Source: Bacillota bacterium
GTDB taxonomy: Bacteria; Bacillota; Dethiobacteria; Dethiobacterales; Dethiobacteraceae
NCBI GenBank assembly: GCA_018725565.1
Contig: QLUR01000007.1
Location: 1-64,000 of the forward strand
Length of the DNA: 64,000 bases
Direction of reading: 5' to 3'
Below, one piece after another: positions 55,931 through 64,000 of this stretch. The notes below the pieces were generated by a model. It had not been told where the DNA came from, searched no databases, and saw only the letters and a list, made by a program, of their open reading frames with translations. How positions within the stretch are numbered: position 1 is the first letter of the stretch; every line of letters starts with the position of its first letter. A program made the translations under genes and the position numbers.

Positions 55931-57606
55931 GGCTGACAGGTGCCAGGATGGTTCTCGAGGCTCTCCGATTGGAGAAAGCCGATTTGGTCTTCGGCTATCC
56001 CGGTGGGGCAGTGTTGCCTCTCTATGACCAGTTGTATGATGCGCAGGTGCGCCACATTATGTCCAGGCATGAACAGGGGGCGATCCATGCCGCCGACGGC
56101 TATTCCAGGGCTTCAGGACGACCCGGGATCGTTTTTGCCACCTCGGGACCCGGGGCCACTAACCTAGTGACCGGTATAGCCACGGCGTACATGGATTCAG
56201 TGCCCATGGTGATCTTTACCGGACAGGTGGCCACACCGATGATTGGCACGGACGCTTTCCAGGAAGCGGATATTACCGGCATTACCCTGCCCATTACCAA
56301 ACATAACTACCTGGTCAAAGATGTCCATGAGTTGCCGAGAATCATTAAAGAGGCGTTTTATATCGCTACCACCGGCCGTTGCGGACCGGTGCTCATTGAT
56401 CTGCCGCGGGATATCCAGGCGGCGGAGGCTGATTTCCGTTACCCGCAGGAAGTTTTTATTCCCGGTTATAACCCAACCTATCAGGGACATCCGGGGCAAA
56501 TCGCCAGGGCGGCAAAACTTCTGTCCCGTGCCAGGAAACCGGTCATTTACGCCGGGGGCGGGGTGGTCTATTCGGGCGCGCACGGGGAACTGCTGGAGCT
56601 GGCGGAAAGTACCGGTATTCCTGTGACAACGACCTTGATGGGTCTTTCCGGTTTTCCCGGCGGACACGACCTGGCGTTGGGGATGCTGGGAATGCACGGC
56701 ACATACTGGGCAAATATGGCTGTCAATGATGCCGACCTGCTATTAGCCGTCGGTGCCCGTTTTGATGACCGGGTTACCGGCAAGGTAAGCCGCTTTGCCC
56801 CAGGCGCCAAGATTATCCATATCGATATCGACCCTGCGGAAATAGGCAAAAACGTGCGGGTGGATATTCCCATTGTCGGCGATGTCAGGCTTGTGTTATC
56901 GGAATTGCTGAAGAAAACGGCCAAGGCGGATACTGCGGTCTGGCTTGAGCAAATTACCGAGTGGCGGCGCGCCGCCCCGCTCCACTACTGCCAGGACCCG
57001 GAGGGAGAGCTTTGTCCGCAGTATGTTATTGAAAAGCTTTATGAAGAAACTGGCGGCGCAGCGCTGATTACCACAGAAGTGGGGCAGCACCAGATGTGGA
57101 CGGCCCAATACTACCGTTTCAACCATCCCCGTTCCTTTGCTTCTTCCGGCGGCCTTGGCACAATGGGCTACGGGTTTCCCGCCTCGCTTGGCATGCAGGC
57201 CGCCCGTCCGACAGAACTTGTCTTTTGCATCGCAGGTGACGGGAGCTTCCAGATGAACATCCAGGAACTGGCGACGGCGGTAGGCTACCGCCTGCCGGTC
57301 AAGGTGGCCATCATCAACAACCAGTACCTGGGGATGGTGCGGCAATGGCAGCAAATGTTCTACCGCAGCCGCTACTCCTCGGTTGAACTGCAGCAGGGGC
57401 CGGACTTTGTCAAGGTGGCTGAGGCTTACGGGGCACTTGGCCTGCGGGCGCAGAAACCTTCGGAGGTTGGTCCGGCACTGCGCCGCGCCATCGAAACTGA
57501 CGGTCCGGTCGTCATCGACTTTCGAGTCAGGCCGGAGGAAAATGTCTTCCCCATGGTCCCGCCGGGCAGCGCCATAAATGAAATGATCAGGGGGGAAAGC
57601 AAGTGA
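55927..57606 (+). CDS. ilvB: Acetolactate synthase large subunit
   Basis: Condenses two pyruvates, or pyruvate and 2-oxobutyrate, with thiamine diphosphate. 559 residues: N-terminal TPP domain with the catalytic E in [19 protein letters not shown], central FAD domain, and C-terminal '[18 protein letters not shown]' plus [13 protein letters not shown] for Mg-TPP. This is the anabolic type with a regulatory partner. It overlaps ilvD and ilvN by four bases each. Confidence 0.97.
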   Translation: MRLTGARMVLEALRLEKADLVFGYPGGAVLPLYDQLYDAQVRHIMSRHEQGAIHAADGYSRASGRPGIVFATSGPGATNLVTGIATAYMDSVPMVIFTGQVATPMIGTDAFQEADITGITLPITKHNYLVKDVHELPRIIKEAFYIATTGRCGPVLIDLPRDIQAAEADFRYPQEVFIPGYNPTYQGHPGQIARAAKLLSRARKPVIYAGGGVVYSGAHGELLELAESTGIPVTTTLMGLSGFPGGHDLALGMLGMHGTYWANMAVNDADLLLAVGARFDDRVTGKVSRFAPGAKIIHIDIDPAEIGKNVRVDIPIVGDVRLVLSELLKKTAKADTAVWLEQITEWRRAAPLHYCQDPEGELCPQYVIEKLYEETGGAALITTEVGQHQMWTAQYYRFNHPRSFASSGGLGTMGYGFPASLGMQAARPTELVFCIAGDGSFQMNIQELATAVGYRLPVKVAIINNQYLGMVRQWQQMFYRSRYSSVELQQGPDFVKVAEAYGALGLRAQKPSEVGPALRRAIETDGPVVIDFRVRPEENVFPMVPPGSAINEMIRGESK

Positions 57607-58103
57607 AGTATGTGCTGGCGGTCCTCGTTGAAAACAAACCGGGTGTTTTAGCCCGGGTAGCCGGGCTGTTTTCGCGGCGCGGCTTTAACATTGAAAGCCT
57701 GGCCGTGGGGCGTACTCTGGACCGGAGCCTTTCGCGGATGACGCTGGAGGTGGACGCTGACGAAAAGACGCTGGAACAGGTCGTTAAACAGCTGAACAAA
57801 CTGATTAATGTCCTGAAAATCTCCAACCTTACTTTGGAGCCGTCAGTTAACAGGGAACTGGTGCTGATTAAAGTGCGTGCCGACGCCGTCAACCGCTCTG
57901 AAATCCAGCAGATTGCCGAAACCTTCCGGGCCAAAATTGTAGATGTTTCGTTGCAGTCGCTGATAATCGAAGTGACGGGCAACGAAGAAAAGATTGAAGC
58001 GATTACCCTTTTGCTGGCTCACTATGGTATACTGGAAGTTGCACGGACAGGGAAAATTGCCCTGCTCAGGGGCAGCAAAACCACTAAGAACGGGGGAATA
58101 TAA
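57603..58103 (+). CDS. ilvN: Acetolactate synthase small subunit
   Basis: The regulatory subunit that gives valine feedback to IlvB. 166 residues: N-terminal ACT domain ('[30 protein letters not shown]') and a C-terminal domain that activates the large subunit. It starts at GTG 57603 within the ilvB stop. Its stop is directly followed by the ilvC ATG. The naming could be ilvH, as the two are the same family. Confidence 0.95.
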   Translation: MKYVLAVLVENKPGVLARVAGLFSRRGFNIESLAVGRTLDRSLSRMTLEVDADEKTLEQVVKQLNKLINVLKISNLTLEPSVNRELVLIKVRADAVNRSEIQQIAETFRAKIVDVSLQSLIIEVTGNEEKIEAITLLLAHYGILEVARTGKIALLRGSKTTKNGGI

Positions 58104-59108
58104 ATGCTGAAAATGTATTATGATGGAGACGCTGATCTGGAGGTGCTGAAGTCGAGAACAGTGGCTGTAATGGGCTATGGCAGCCAGGGACATGCCCAGG
58201 CACAAAACCTCCGGGACTCCGGCGTAAATGTGGTGGTGGGCCTGCGCCGTGGCAGCCGCCGTTGGAATGAGGCTGTTGCGGCTGGCCTGTCAGTGATGAC
58301 GGTGGAGGAGGCGGCCAAAGCGGCCAGCGTCATCCAGATCCTGTTGCCTGACGAGTTTCAGCGCCAGGTCTTTGAAGCGGAAATCAGGCCGCACCTGAAC
58401 GAGGGCGACGCGCTCCTCTTTTCCCATGGCTTTAACATCCATTACGGGCAGATTGTACCTCCTGTCAATGTTGATGTCCTGCTGGTGGCGCCCAAAAGTC
58501 CGGGACACCTGGTAAGACGCACTTACACCGAAGGGGGCGGCGTGCCAGGGCTTTTGGCCGTGCACCGGGATTACACCGGCAAGGCACGTGCTCTTGGCCT
58601 GGCCTATGCCAAAGGGTTGGGCTGCACACGTGCCGGAGTCATAGAAACAACCTTTAAAGAAGAGACGGAAACGGACCTGTTCGGAGAACAGGCAGTGCTG
58701 TGCGGCGGTGTTTCCGAGCTGGTCAAAGCAGGCTTTGACACCTTGGTTGAAGCGGGTTACCAGCCGGAGATCGCCTATTTTGAGTGCCTGCACGAGTTGA
58801 AACTGATTGTGGACCTGTTTTACCAGGGAGGCCTGTCTTACATGCGCTATTCCGTATCGGACACAGCCCAGTACGGGGACATGACGCGGGGCCGGCGGAT
58901 TATCACTGAAGAAACGCGCCTGGAAATGAAAAAAATCCTGGAGGAGGTTCAGGATGGACGCTTTGCCCGCGAGTGGATTCTGGAAAACGCTGCTAACAGG
59001 CCGGTATTCACGGCTTTGGCACGCAAAGAAAGGGAGCATCTCCTGGAGAAAACCGGTAAGACTTTACGCCGGATGATGACCTGGATTGACGCCAAGGAGG
59101 ACGTTTAG
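58104..59108 (+). CDS. ilvC: Ketol-acid reductoisomerase
   Basis: Isomerises and reduces acetolactate to dihydroxyisovalerate. 334 residues, class I. The nucleotide-binding motif [15 protein letters not shown] is followed by the specificity loop GLRRGSRRW, whose R and S residues point to NADPH. The metal-binding acidic helix and knotted C-terminal domain ('[23 protein letters not shown]') are present. The start abuts the ilvN stop with no gap. Confidence 0.96.
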   Translation: MLKMYYDGDADLEVLKSRTVAVMGYGSQGHAQAQNLRDSGVNVVVGLRRGSRRWNEAVAAGLSVMTVEEAAKAASVIQILLPDEFQRQVFEAEIRPHLNEGDALLFSHGFNIHYGQIVPPVNVDVLLVAPKSPGHLVRRTYTEGGGVPGLLAVHRDYTGKARALGLAYAKGLGCTRAGVIETTFKEETETDLFGEQAVLCGGVSELVKAGFDTLVEAGYQPEIAYFECLHELKLIVDLFYQGGLSYMRYSVSDTAQYGDMTRGRRIITEETRLEMKKILEEVQDGRFAREWILENAANRPVFTALARKEREHLLEKTGKTLRRMMTWIDAKEDV

Positions 59109-59111
59109 CCA

Positions 59112-60374
59112 ATGGGGCTGACTATAGCTGAAAAAATCCTGGCCCAACACGCCGGCCTGGACAGCGTCCGTCCCGGTGAGCTTGTTAATGTCCGAGTGGA
59201 CATGGTGCTGGGCAACGACATTACAGCGCCGCTGGCCATTCATGAATTTCGCAAAATCGGTTTAGATAAGGTTTTTGACCGTGACCGTATCGCCCTTGTC
59301 CCGGACCATTTCACTCCCAACAAGGATATTAAGTCAGCGGAGCAATGCAGGGAGCTCCGGGAGTTTGCCCGCGAGCAGCAAATTACGTATTATTTCGAAA
59401 TCGGCCGCATGGGCATTGAACATGTCCTGCTGCCTGAAATGGGTTTGGCTTTGCCGGGGGAAATCATCATCGGCGCCGACTCTCACACTTGCACCTACGG
59501 CGCTCTGGGCGCGCTGGCCACCGGCGTAGGCAGCACCGACATGGCGGCGGCGATGGCATTGGGAGAGGCCTGGTTCAAGGTGCCTGAGACGTTAAAGTTT
59601 ATTTTTCAGGGTAAACTGCATCCCTGGGTCAGCGGCAAAGACCTGATTCTTTATGTAATCGGAAAAATCGGCGTTGACGGGGCCCTGGACCGCTCCATGG
59701 AATTTTGCGGCCCGGTCATAGAAGCGCTTTCTATTGACAGCCGGCTGGCTATGTGCAACATGGCCATTGAAGCGGGCGCCATGTGCGGAATGATCGCTCC
59801 TGATGATATTGCGCTTGCTTATGTGGCTTCCCGGGCCAAGCGGCCGTTTGCGCCGGTGTGGCCGGATGAGGATGCTGAGTATGAGAGAACGATTGTTTTT
59901 GATGCGGCGGCAATCGAGCCCCAGGTAGCTTTCCCGCACCTGCCGGAGAATACCAGGGGCATCAGCGAGGTGGGCGAGGTGCGCCTGGATCAGGTCGTGA
60001 TCGGCTCCTGCACCAACGGGCGGATGGAAGATTTGCGCCTGGCCGCCGGCCTGCTGCGCGGGAAAAAAGTACACCGCGACGTCAGGCTGATTATTATCCC
60101 GGGCTCGCAGCAAATTTACCGCCAGGCCATGCATGAAGGGCTGTTCGATATTTTTCTGGAAGCGGAAGCGGTAATCAGCACCCCGACGTGCGGGCCTTGC
60201 CTGGGCGGGCATATGGGCATTCTGGCTGACGGGGAGAGGGCACTGGCTACTACCAACCGCAATTTTGTCGGCAGGATGGGGCACCCCGGCAGTGAGGTCT
60301 ATCTCTCCAACCCGGCCGTGGCTGCCGCCTCAGCGGTGACAGGAAAAATATCTGCGCCCTGGGAGGTGCTGTAG
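59112..60374 (+). CDS. leuC: 3-Isopropylmalate dehydratase large subunit
   Basis: Isomerises isopropylmalate with LeuD through a 4Fe-4S cluster. 420 residues, the shorter archaeal-like LeuC/HacA type rather than the 466-residue E. coli form. Cluster cysteines are in GSCTNGR (near 299) and [10 protein letters not shown] (near 359 and 362). '[23 protein letters not shown]' is the substrate region. Homoaconitase is possible by family, but the ilv context supports leucine synthesis. Confidence 0.93.
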   Translation: MGLTIAEKILAQHAGLDSVRPGELVNVRVDMVLGNDITAPLAIHEFRKIGLDKVFDRDRIALVPDHFTPNKDIKSAEQCRELREFAREQQITYYFEIGRMGIEHVLLPEMGLALPGEIIIGADSHTCTYGALGALATGVGSTDMAAAMALGEAWFKVPETLKFIFQGKLHPWVSGKDLILYVIGKIGVDGALDRSMEFCGPVIEALSIDSRLAMCNMAIEAGAMCGMIAPDDIALAYVASRAKRPFAPVWPDEDAEYERTIVFDAAAIEPQVAFPHLPENTRGISEVGEVRLDQVVIGSCTNGRMEDLRLAAGLLRGKKVHRDVRLIIIPGSQQIYRQAMHEGLFDIFLEAEAVISTPTCGPCLGGHMGILADGERALATTNRNFVGRMGHPGSEVYLSNPAVAAASAVTGKISAPWEVL

Positions 60375-60905
60375 GTGGAAGGGAATGTCCATAAATTCGG
60401 TGATAATGTCGATACAGACGTCATAATCCCCGCGCGTTACCTGAACACTTCTGACCCGGCTGAGCTGGCCCGGCATGTCATGGAGGATGCCGACCCCGCT
60501 TTTCTGCAAAAAGTCCGGCTGGGAGATTTAATCGTGGCGCAGAAAAACTTTGGTTGCGGCAGTTCGCGGGAACACGCCCCATTAGCAATCAAGGCCGCCG
60601 GTATTTCCGCGGTTATCGCGCACTCCTTTGCCCGCATCTTTTACCGCAACGCCATCAATATCGGGCTGCCAATCCTGGAATCGCCGGAAGCCGCGGAGAA
60701 AATCGCTCCCGGTGACCGGGTGCGCGTGGATTTGGCCGCCGGGCGCATTGACAACCTGACCAGCGGTGAACAGTACCAGGCAACGCCGTTCACGCCGTTT
60801 ATGCAAGACCTGGTTGAAAAGGGCGGACTGATTCCGTATGTGCGGTGGCGCCTGCGCTCGGATGCCGGAAATCGAAAACCGGATACTGAAAATTCTGACC
60901 GCTGA
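60375..60905 (+). CDS. leuD: 3-Isopropylmalate dehydratase small subunit
   Basis: The swivelling subunit that determines substrate choice. 176 residues with '[21 protein letters not shown]' and '[19 protein letters not shown]'. It starts at GTG 60375 directly after the leuC stop. It is the last gene of the operon in this window. leuA and leuB do not follow, and a minus-strand gene converges within ten bases. Confidence 0.94.
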   Translation: MEGNVHKFGDNVDTDVIIPARYLNTSDPAELARHVMEDADPAFLQKVRLGDLIVAQKNFGCGSSREHAPLAIKAAGISAVIAHSFARIFYRNAINIGLPILESPEAAEKIAPGDRVRVDLAAGRIDNLTSGEQYQATPFTPFMQDLVEKGGLIPYVRWRLRSDAGNRKPDTENSDR

Positions 60906-60913
60906 CTTCAGGA

Positions 60914-61144
60914 CTATAGCTCTCCGGTCTCTCCCGAGGAAACATGAACTTCCGGTTCACCGGGGATAACCAGCAGGCACAGCAGGTACGCCAGCAGCCC
61001 GCCGAACCCCATGCCCAGGAAGATCGAGGCAATTACCCAGAACAGGCGGATAACGGTAGGGTCAATGTTGAAGTAGGCGGCAATTCCTGCGCAGACTCCG
61101 CCAAGCATGCGGTTCTTCCGGGAGCGATACAAACGCTTGGACAT
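60914..61144 (-). CDS. PspC-domain membrane protein
   Basis: A 76-residue protein with the PspC signature 'RLYRSRKNRMLGGVCAGIAAYFNIDPTVIRLFWVI', one or two membrane helices and a short polar tail. PspC proteins act in membrane-stress responses. Stand-alone small forms are common in Firmicutes and poorly understood. The start is ATG 61144 behind AAAGGAG. It is one of few minus-strand genes right of the origin and converges with leuD. Confidence 0.9.
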   Translation of the reverse strand: MSKRLYRSRKNRMLGGVCAGIAAYFNIDPTVIRLFWVIASIFLGMGFGGLLAYLLCLLVIPGEPEVHVSSGETGEL

Positions 61145-61227
61145 ATGCAGTCTCCTTTGCGGTGGTTTTACGGGTGTATTTCGCCCGGGCGAAGGCAAAT
61201 CCCTTTTCCCGAAAAATCCGCGCTCTC

Positions 61228-61257
61228 TTTACAAATAATCCCCAATTCTAGTACAAT
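61228..61257 (+). promoter_or_regulatory. Candidate promoter of MNT gene
   Basis: TTTACA (61228-61233) and TACAAT (61252-61257) are 18 bases apart, about 100 bases before the nucleotidyltransferase start. Confidence 0.45.
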
Positions 61258-61357
61258 AACCATAGCGGCTCACAGATTAAATTCAAAAAATACTTTGAGG
61301 GATATGAGATATAAACAGTGTTAGCCTGCGCGACACGAATTTGAGGATGGGATTCGA

Positions 61358-61675
61358 ATGGCAACAAGGAGTAACGTGGTGAGAAAGTGCAAAGCGGCTC
61401 TTGAAAGCCATTATGGTCCTCAGTTCAAGGGGCTGATTCTGTATGGGTCTGTAGCGCGCAACCAAGCTGACTCGGCGAGTGACATTGATTTGCTAGTTCT
61501 GCTAAGCAAACCCTTCGATTATTTTTCAGAACTTCGTCAAGTTATAGAGGTGCTGTATCCTATTCAGTTAGAATCAGAGCAGCTCATTTCTGCCAAGCCT
61601 GTTCCACCCGATGAATTTGAACGCGGAAGTATTCAACTGTATCGAAACGCCAAACGGGAAGGGATGCGGGTGTGA
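61358..61675 (+). CDS. MNT-type nucleotidyltransferase, orphan antitoxin
   Basis: A 105-residue minimal nucleotidyltransferase with an intact G-S-x10-D-x-D motif (GS at 30-31, DID at 42-44). The family acts as antitoxin to an adjacent HEPN protein. Its stop overlaps the GTG of the next gene by four bases, as in intact pairs, but that HEPN gene is cut off after about 22 codons. This leaves the antitoxin without a local partner. It is not a close copy of the MntA at 6133-6564. Confidence 0.87.
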   Translation: MATRSNVVRKCKAALESHYGPQFKGLILYGSVARNQADSASDIDLLVLLSKPFDYFSELRQVIEVLYPIQLESEQLISAKPVPPDEFERGSIQLYRNAKREGMRV

Positions 61676-61782
61676 CGCGAGAACACGAGCAGGAAATTGC
61701 CGCCAACCTGGAACGAGCCGAGCAGTCTATCAACAGGAGGAGCGTCGTAATTGCTTTGTGGCCATCACACGCGCCCAGGTGA
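61672..61782 (+). pseudogene. HEPN partner gene, truncated
   Basis: Starting at GTG 61672, overlapping the nucleotidyltransferase stop (GTGA), the first residues MTREHEQEIAANLERAEQSI look like the opening helix of an MNT-partner HEPN protein. The frame then leaves that pattern and stops at 61780-61782 after 36 residues. The remaining HEPN body, including any R-x4-6-H motif, is missing. The break is near 61733, where a helicase fragment begins in another frame. Confidence 0.7.
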
Positions 61783-61868
61783 GCCTGACACTCACATTCT
61801 TTTTGCAAGTATTTGGATGGTCAAAGCAGCCTTCACGTTTCTTAGCTGAGATGGGAATTGAGATATGA
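61733..61868 (+). pseudogene. C-terminal remnant of UvrD/Rep-type helicase
   Basis: In a different frame from the truncated HEPN gene, the DNA encodes QQEERRNCFVAITRAQ followed by VSLTLTFFLQVFGWSKQPSRFLAEMGIEI and a stop at 61866-61868. EERR-x-C-F-V-A-I-T-R-A is helicase motif VI of superfamily I (UvrD/Rep/PcrA), and 'PSRFLAEM' is the segment that follows it. Only about 44 residues remain, with no start of their own. It is joined to the HEPN gene around the purine-rich CAACAGGAGGAG. Confidence 0.75.
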
Positions 61869-61888
61869 CCGCGTCCGACACGCATGGC

Positions 61889-61929
61889 GCATAACAATCG
61901 GTTGCAGTGGACGATCCGTTGAGCGTCCA
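61889..61929. repeat. attC-like half site and inverted repeat
   Basis: GCATAAC (61889-61895), the reverse complement of an integron core GTTATGC, is followed by a small imperfect inverted repeat TGGACG/CGTCCA (61908-61913 and 61924-61929). This resembles the 5' half of an attC site. No matching GTTATGC is found downstream, so it may be a remnant or a chance match. Confidence 0.35.
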
Positions 61930-62101
61930 GTTGCTGATGTTGAGCTTAGGGGCTCCAGTAGAGGTTCAAGCGGGGTTTGGTAAGGATGTTTCGAGTGGGG
62001 GTGAGGACTGTTTCATCACAAAGTCCTATGAGTACAGCGGGTTGCGAATCAGGGAGATACGTGATACCGGCCGCGCCGGCGGCGAGGCTGCCAGCTAAAA
62101 A

Positions 62102-62142
62102 CAGCATACAGCGGACGGCGCTGCGCGCCGCCGCTGATGCTG
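62102..62142. repeat. Long hairpin with extrahelical bases
   Basis: A 17-base-pair stem: CAGCAT pairs with ATGCTG, CAGCGG with CCGCTG and CGGCG with CGCCG, around a five-base loop CTGCG. Two unpaired A bases (62108 and 62115) bulge from the same strand. Such one-sided extrahelical bases are typical of folded attC sites, but the outer RYYYAAC/GTTRRRY cores are not evident. It ends 25 bases before the next gene. No gene is credible between 61869 and 62167. Confidence 0.7.
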
Positions 62143-62167
62143 AGCAATTGGTCGGCAGTACGAAGCC

Positions 62168-63418
62168 ATGAATACTGTTGCCCTAACCTCGGAGGTTGGG
62201 TCTGCTCTGGCAAAGTTGACAAGCAGGCTACCCGCAGCCGCGAAAGCCGACGAGGTTCATTTTGAACTTCGCGAGGCGATGTTGGAGCGCGAACTCTCGC
62301 AAGATATTCAAACGCTGCTTTCAGCGCAGCACGAATTCGCTACCCCGAGGCTGATCAGCGCACTGTCCGGAGCAACCGGGTTTCAGCCATATTTCGTCGC
62401 CCCAATGCTGCTCCGCGAAGCACGACGCCGGCAATCGCCCGAAGCGGCGGTCGCATGGCTGCAAAAGGTGTTAAGCACTGAGCGGGCGGAGGGCATCGCG
62501 ATTGAGACGTTTTGGGGTTTCACCCCCACAGTGTCTGAGGCGTTCCACGACGATGTTCAGCTGGTGCCGTTCACTTCGCTGCCTCCGTCAAGGCAAAAGG
62601 AAGCGCTTCTGGAGCTACGTCTCGACCCTTGGCCCGGCAGGCTGGCGACACCACCGTTCGCTTGCCAAGCGCCACCCGCCGCGCTAGTTCGGCCGGCAAT
62701 CATCCAGCCCTTTTTTAGAACCATTGTCGACGATTCCCTGTCACCTCCTGATAACGGTGCCGCCTACGCTGCCTATAATGAATTATTTGGCGACGCCCGC
62801 CTTTGCTTGGCCACAAGCGGGCCGGCGGCAATTGTGCCAGGACCTGCCTGGTTTCAGTACACCGATCCCGATCTCGAGTTGGCCCAGCTGGGGCAGGATA
62901 TGTACTTGACCCACCAAGAAATCACGCCCCTCACGATCCAGGATTTTGGTCAGGTTGATCCTGCTCGGGCAGCCACATTGCTCCGCCTGCTTGTCGGACT
63001 CAATGATAAATGGAAAAACAGGGCGCGTACTGCAATGCAGAGACTGGGGCTGGCTTGCTTGCGGCGCGGGCCTGCCGACAGGGCCCTGGAATTGGCAATT
63101 GCGCTGGAAAGCTTGCTGGTCGACTCTCCGGGTGAGCACACATTCAAGATTGCTCTTCGCGCTGCGTTGCTCACATCAACCGAGCTAGAGTCGCGCAGAC
63201 GACACCGAGCAATCATCGAAGCGATGTACCAGATCCGGAGTTCGCTGATGCACAGCGGACATTCCAGCGACACATGCAAAGTGCGAGCCTACGGAAACCG
63301 TCAAACTACCGAGATTGTGTCTGAGGCGTTGAAAATAACGGCAATGGTAATTCAGGGAATAGTCGGCCTGGGCGTGCATCCTGACTGGTGTTCTTTAGAA
63401 CTGTCCAACTTGGTGTAA
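62168..63418 (+). CDS. HEPN-domain protein of unknown function
   Basis: A 416-residue protein I cannot assign to a named family. The N-terminal 250 residues are mixed helix and strand with no known motif. From about residue 285 it is helical: 'ALELAIALESLLVDSPGEHTFKIALRAALL', then a basic helix and 'MYQIRSSLMHSG', which fits the ApeA-like HEPN pattern with R-x4-H (R357, H362). HEPN proteins of this kind are often RNases in antiviral or toxin systems. ATG 62168 lacks a clear ribosome-binding site, as is common for integron-cassette genes. Composition differs from the neighbouring operon. Confidence 0.75.
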   Translation: MNTVALTSEVGSALAKLTSRLPAAAKADEVHFELREAMLERELSQDIQTLLSAQHEFATPRLISALSGATGFQPYFVAPMLLREARRRQSPEAAVAWLQKVLSTERAEGIAIETFWGFTPTVSEAFHDDVQLVPFTSLPPSRQKEALLELRLDPWPGRLATPPFACQAPPAALVRPAIIQPFFRTIVDDSLSPPDNGAAYAAYNELFGDARLCLATSGPAAIVPGPAWFQYTDPDLELAQLGQDMYLTHQEITPLTIQDFGQVDPARAATLLRLLVGLNDKWKNRARTAMQRLGLACLRRGPADRALELAIALESLLVDSPGEHTFKIALRAALLTSTELESRRRHRAIIEAMYQIRSSLMHSGHSSDTCKVRAYGNRQTTEIVSEALKITAMVIQGIVGLGVHPDWCSLELSNLV

Positions 63419-63460
63419 AATTACGGTTTTGTGTAGTAAACGGAAGAGGAGAGATAGTGC

Positions 63461-63838
63461 ATGAGCCTGCCTAACCTGTTCTGGAAAAGCCCGGAGGGTA
63501 CGAAGAGTCTTTTGGAAACGCCCTTCAAAACGGAGTAAGAAGTAGACTCATCCATTATTCCGCAGATTTTGCAGTATGCCTTCTGGGCAGAAAGCAACCC
63601 CGATTCCGTGAAATCATTGTGGTTGGAATGCAACAACAAGCCTGAGGCGTTATCCATAAGTTGGAACCCGTTTGTCGTAAGTATCCTCGTCATCGCTCCA
63701 CGAATCCTCTGATTAACTCTGAATATTGTGGAGAAGATCAACTATACGGTGGACCTTGTGGAAGTCAACTGCCGGATTGAAGGATCGAACACCATCTTTC
63801 TCGTTACGAAGCTTGAACCAGCTGAGCTTGGATGTTAG
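63461..63838 (+). pseudogene. Broken gene with two in-frame stops
   Basis: From ATG 63461, with AGGAG upstream, one frame reads MSLPNLFWKSPEGTKSLLET and PFKTE, hits TAA (63536-63538), continues 'EVDSSIIPQILQYAFWAESNPDSVKSLWLECNNKPE', hits TGA (63710-63712) and continues 'LTLNIVEKINYTVDLVEVNCRIEGSNTIFLVTKLEPAELG' to TAG (63836-63838). The protein-like character on both sides of each stop indicates decay. From memory, the pattern resembles a family of hypothetical proteins with a nuclease-like core between the first and second segment. That core is missing, suggesting an internal deletion. Confidence 0.65.
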
Positions 63839-63864
63839 CCCACTTCAAGGAGGGTATACGAACG

Positions 63865-64000
63865 ATGATTGACGCGTTCACGAAAGCGCCCGTTGTTCAA
63901 GACTGGCAGTGGGATCTCGCTGCGCGCATCCGCCGTGGGGTAGAACAGACGTACGGCTCCCTGCCGGACGAGGTGAAGTGCGTGGAGGCGATCGTGCAGG
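63865..64000 (+). CDS. Unknown protein, partial at window edge
   Basis: Starting at ATG 63865, 11 bases after GGAGG, an open frame encodes MIDAFTKAPVVQDWQWDLAA and continues 'RIRRGVEQTYGSLPDEVKCVEAIVQ' to the edge. Only 45 residues are visible. I do not recognise the family. Being next to decaying genes, it may be part of the same accessory region. Confidence 0.55.
   Translation, partial: MIDAFTKAPVVQDWQWDLAARIRRGVEQTYGSLPDEVKCVEAIVQ

Noticed and set aside
61907-62098. Plus-strand open frame of 63 codons between the helicase remnant and the HEPN gene
   Set aside because: No ribosome-binding site, no recognisable motif, and it lies in a repeat-like region.
61889-62142. A true integron attC array
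   Set aside because: Folded-site features are present, but paired RYYYAAC/GTTRRRY cores are not, and no integron integrase is in the window. Recorded only as attC-like.
63421-63741. Minus-strand open frame of 106 codons
   Set aside because: It is antisense to a degraded plus-strand gene that has a ribosome-binding site and protein-like composition across its stops. The minus-strand product has no recognisable feature.

Overview
The window is the replication-origin region of a spore-forming Firmicute, most likely a Clostridia member of the Peptococcaceae type with moderate-to-high GC. The gene order rpmH-rnpA-yidD-yidC-jag-mnmE-mnmG-rsmG-noc-parA-parB on one side of dnaA, and dnaN-recF-DUF721-remB-gyrB-gyrA on the other, is the classic Firmicutes oriC order. 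Frequent GTG/TTG starts with strong GGAGG sites, a WalRK-YycHI-HtrA cluster and a spore-type Lon protease (LonC-like) fit that placement. Two DnaA-box clusters flank dnaA (about 41.9-42.0 kb and 43.4-43.5 kb). Almost every gene left of them is on the minus strand and almost every gene right of them is on the plus strand, so transcription follows replication.

Layout, left to right. 1-2.0 kb: a large secreted repeat-domain protein running off the edge, with a 22-bp tandem repeat in its frame. 2.1-5.7 kb: a head-on plus-strand operon of a membrane protein, a winged-helix regulator and a three-gene ABC exporter. 5.7-8.9 kb: a minus-strand operon of cysteine desulfurase and ThiI (tRNA 4-thiouridine) followed by a complete MntA/HepT toxin-antitoxin pair. 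8.9-12.6 kb: threonine synthase with two alkaline-phosphatase-superfamily enzymes, one of which probably replaces homoserine kinase. 12.6-19.5 kb: htrA, murA, yycI, yycH, walK, walR. 19.8-24.3 kb: an M23 peptidase, tRNA-Glu, tRNA-Lys, purA and a flavoprotein. 24.4-29.4 kb: dnaB, lonC, rplI, rpsR, ssb, rpsF. 29.5-32.8 kb: DUF951, adk, a lipid kinase, DUF4446, DUF554. 32.8-41.7 kb: two perfect parS sites and the segregation, tRNA-modification, membrane-insertase and RNase P genes.

Right of the origin, dnaA to gyrA (42.0-51.3 kb) is followed by a biotin-independent carboxyltransferase gene. A consensus promoter and a T-box leader (specifier probably GUC, valine) then precede ilvE-ilvD-ilvB-ilvN-ilvC-leuC-leuD (53.3-60.9 kb), a tightly packed branched-chain amino acid operon.

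From about 61.2 kb the character changes to an accessory, decaying region. It holds an MNT nucleotidyltransferase whose HEPN partner is cut off and joined to the tail of a UvrD-type helicase, then attC-like inverted repeats, a 416-residue protein with a C-terminal HEPN-like R-x4-H motif, a gene broken by two in-frame stops, and a partial gene at the edge. This stretch and the MntA/HepT pair at 5.7-6.6 kb are the best places to look for unusual biology. The rest is conserved housekeeping with several informative details in start codons, leaders and domain content.
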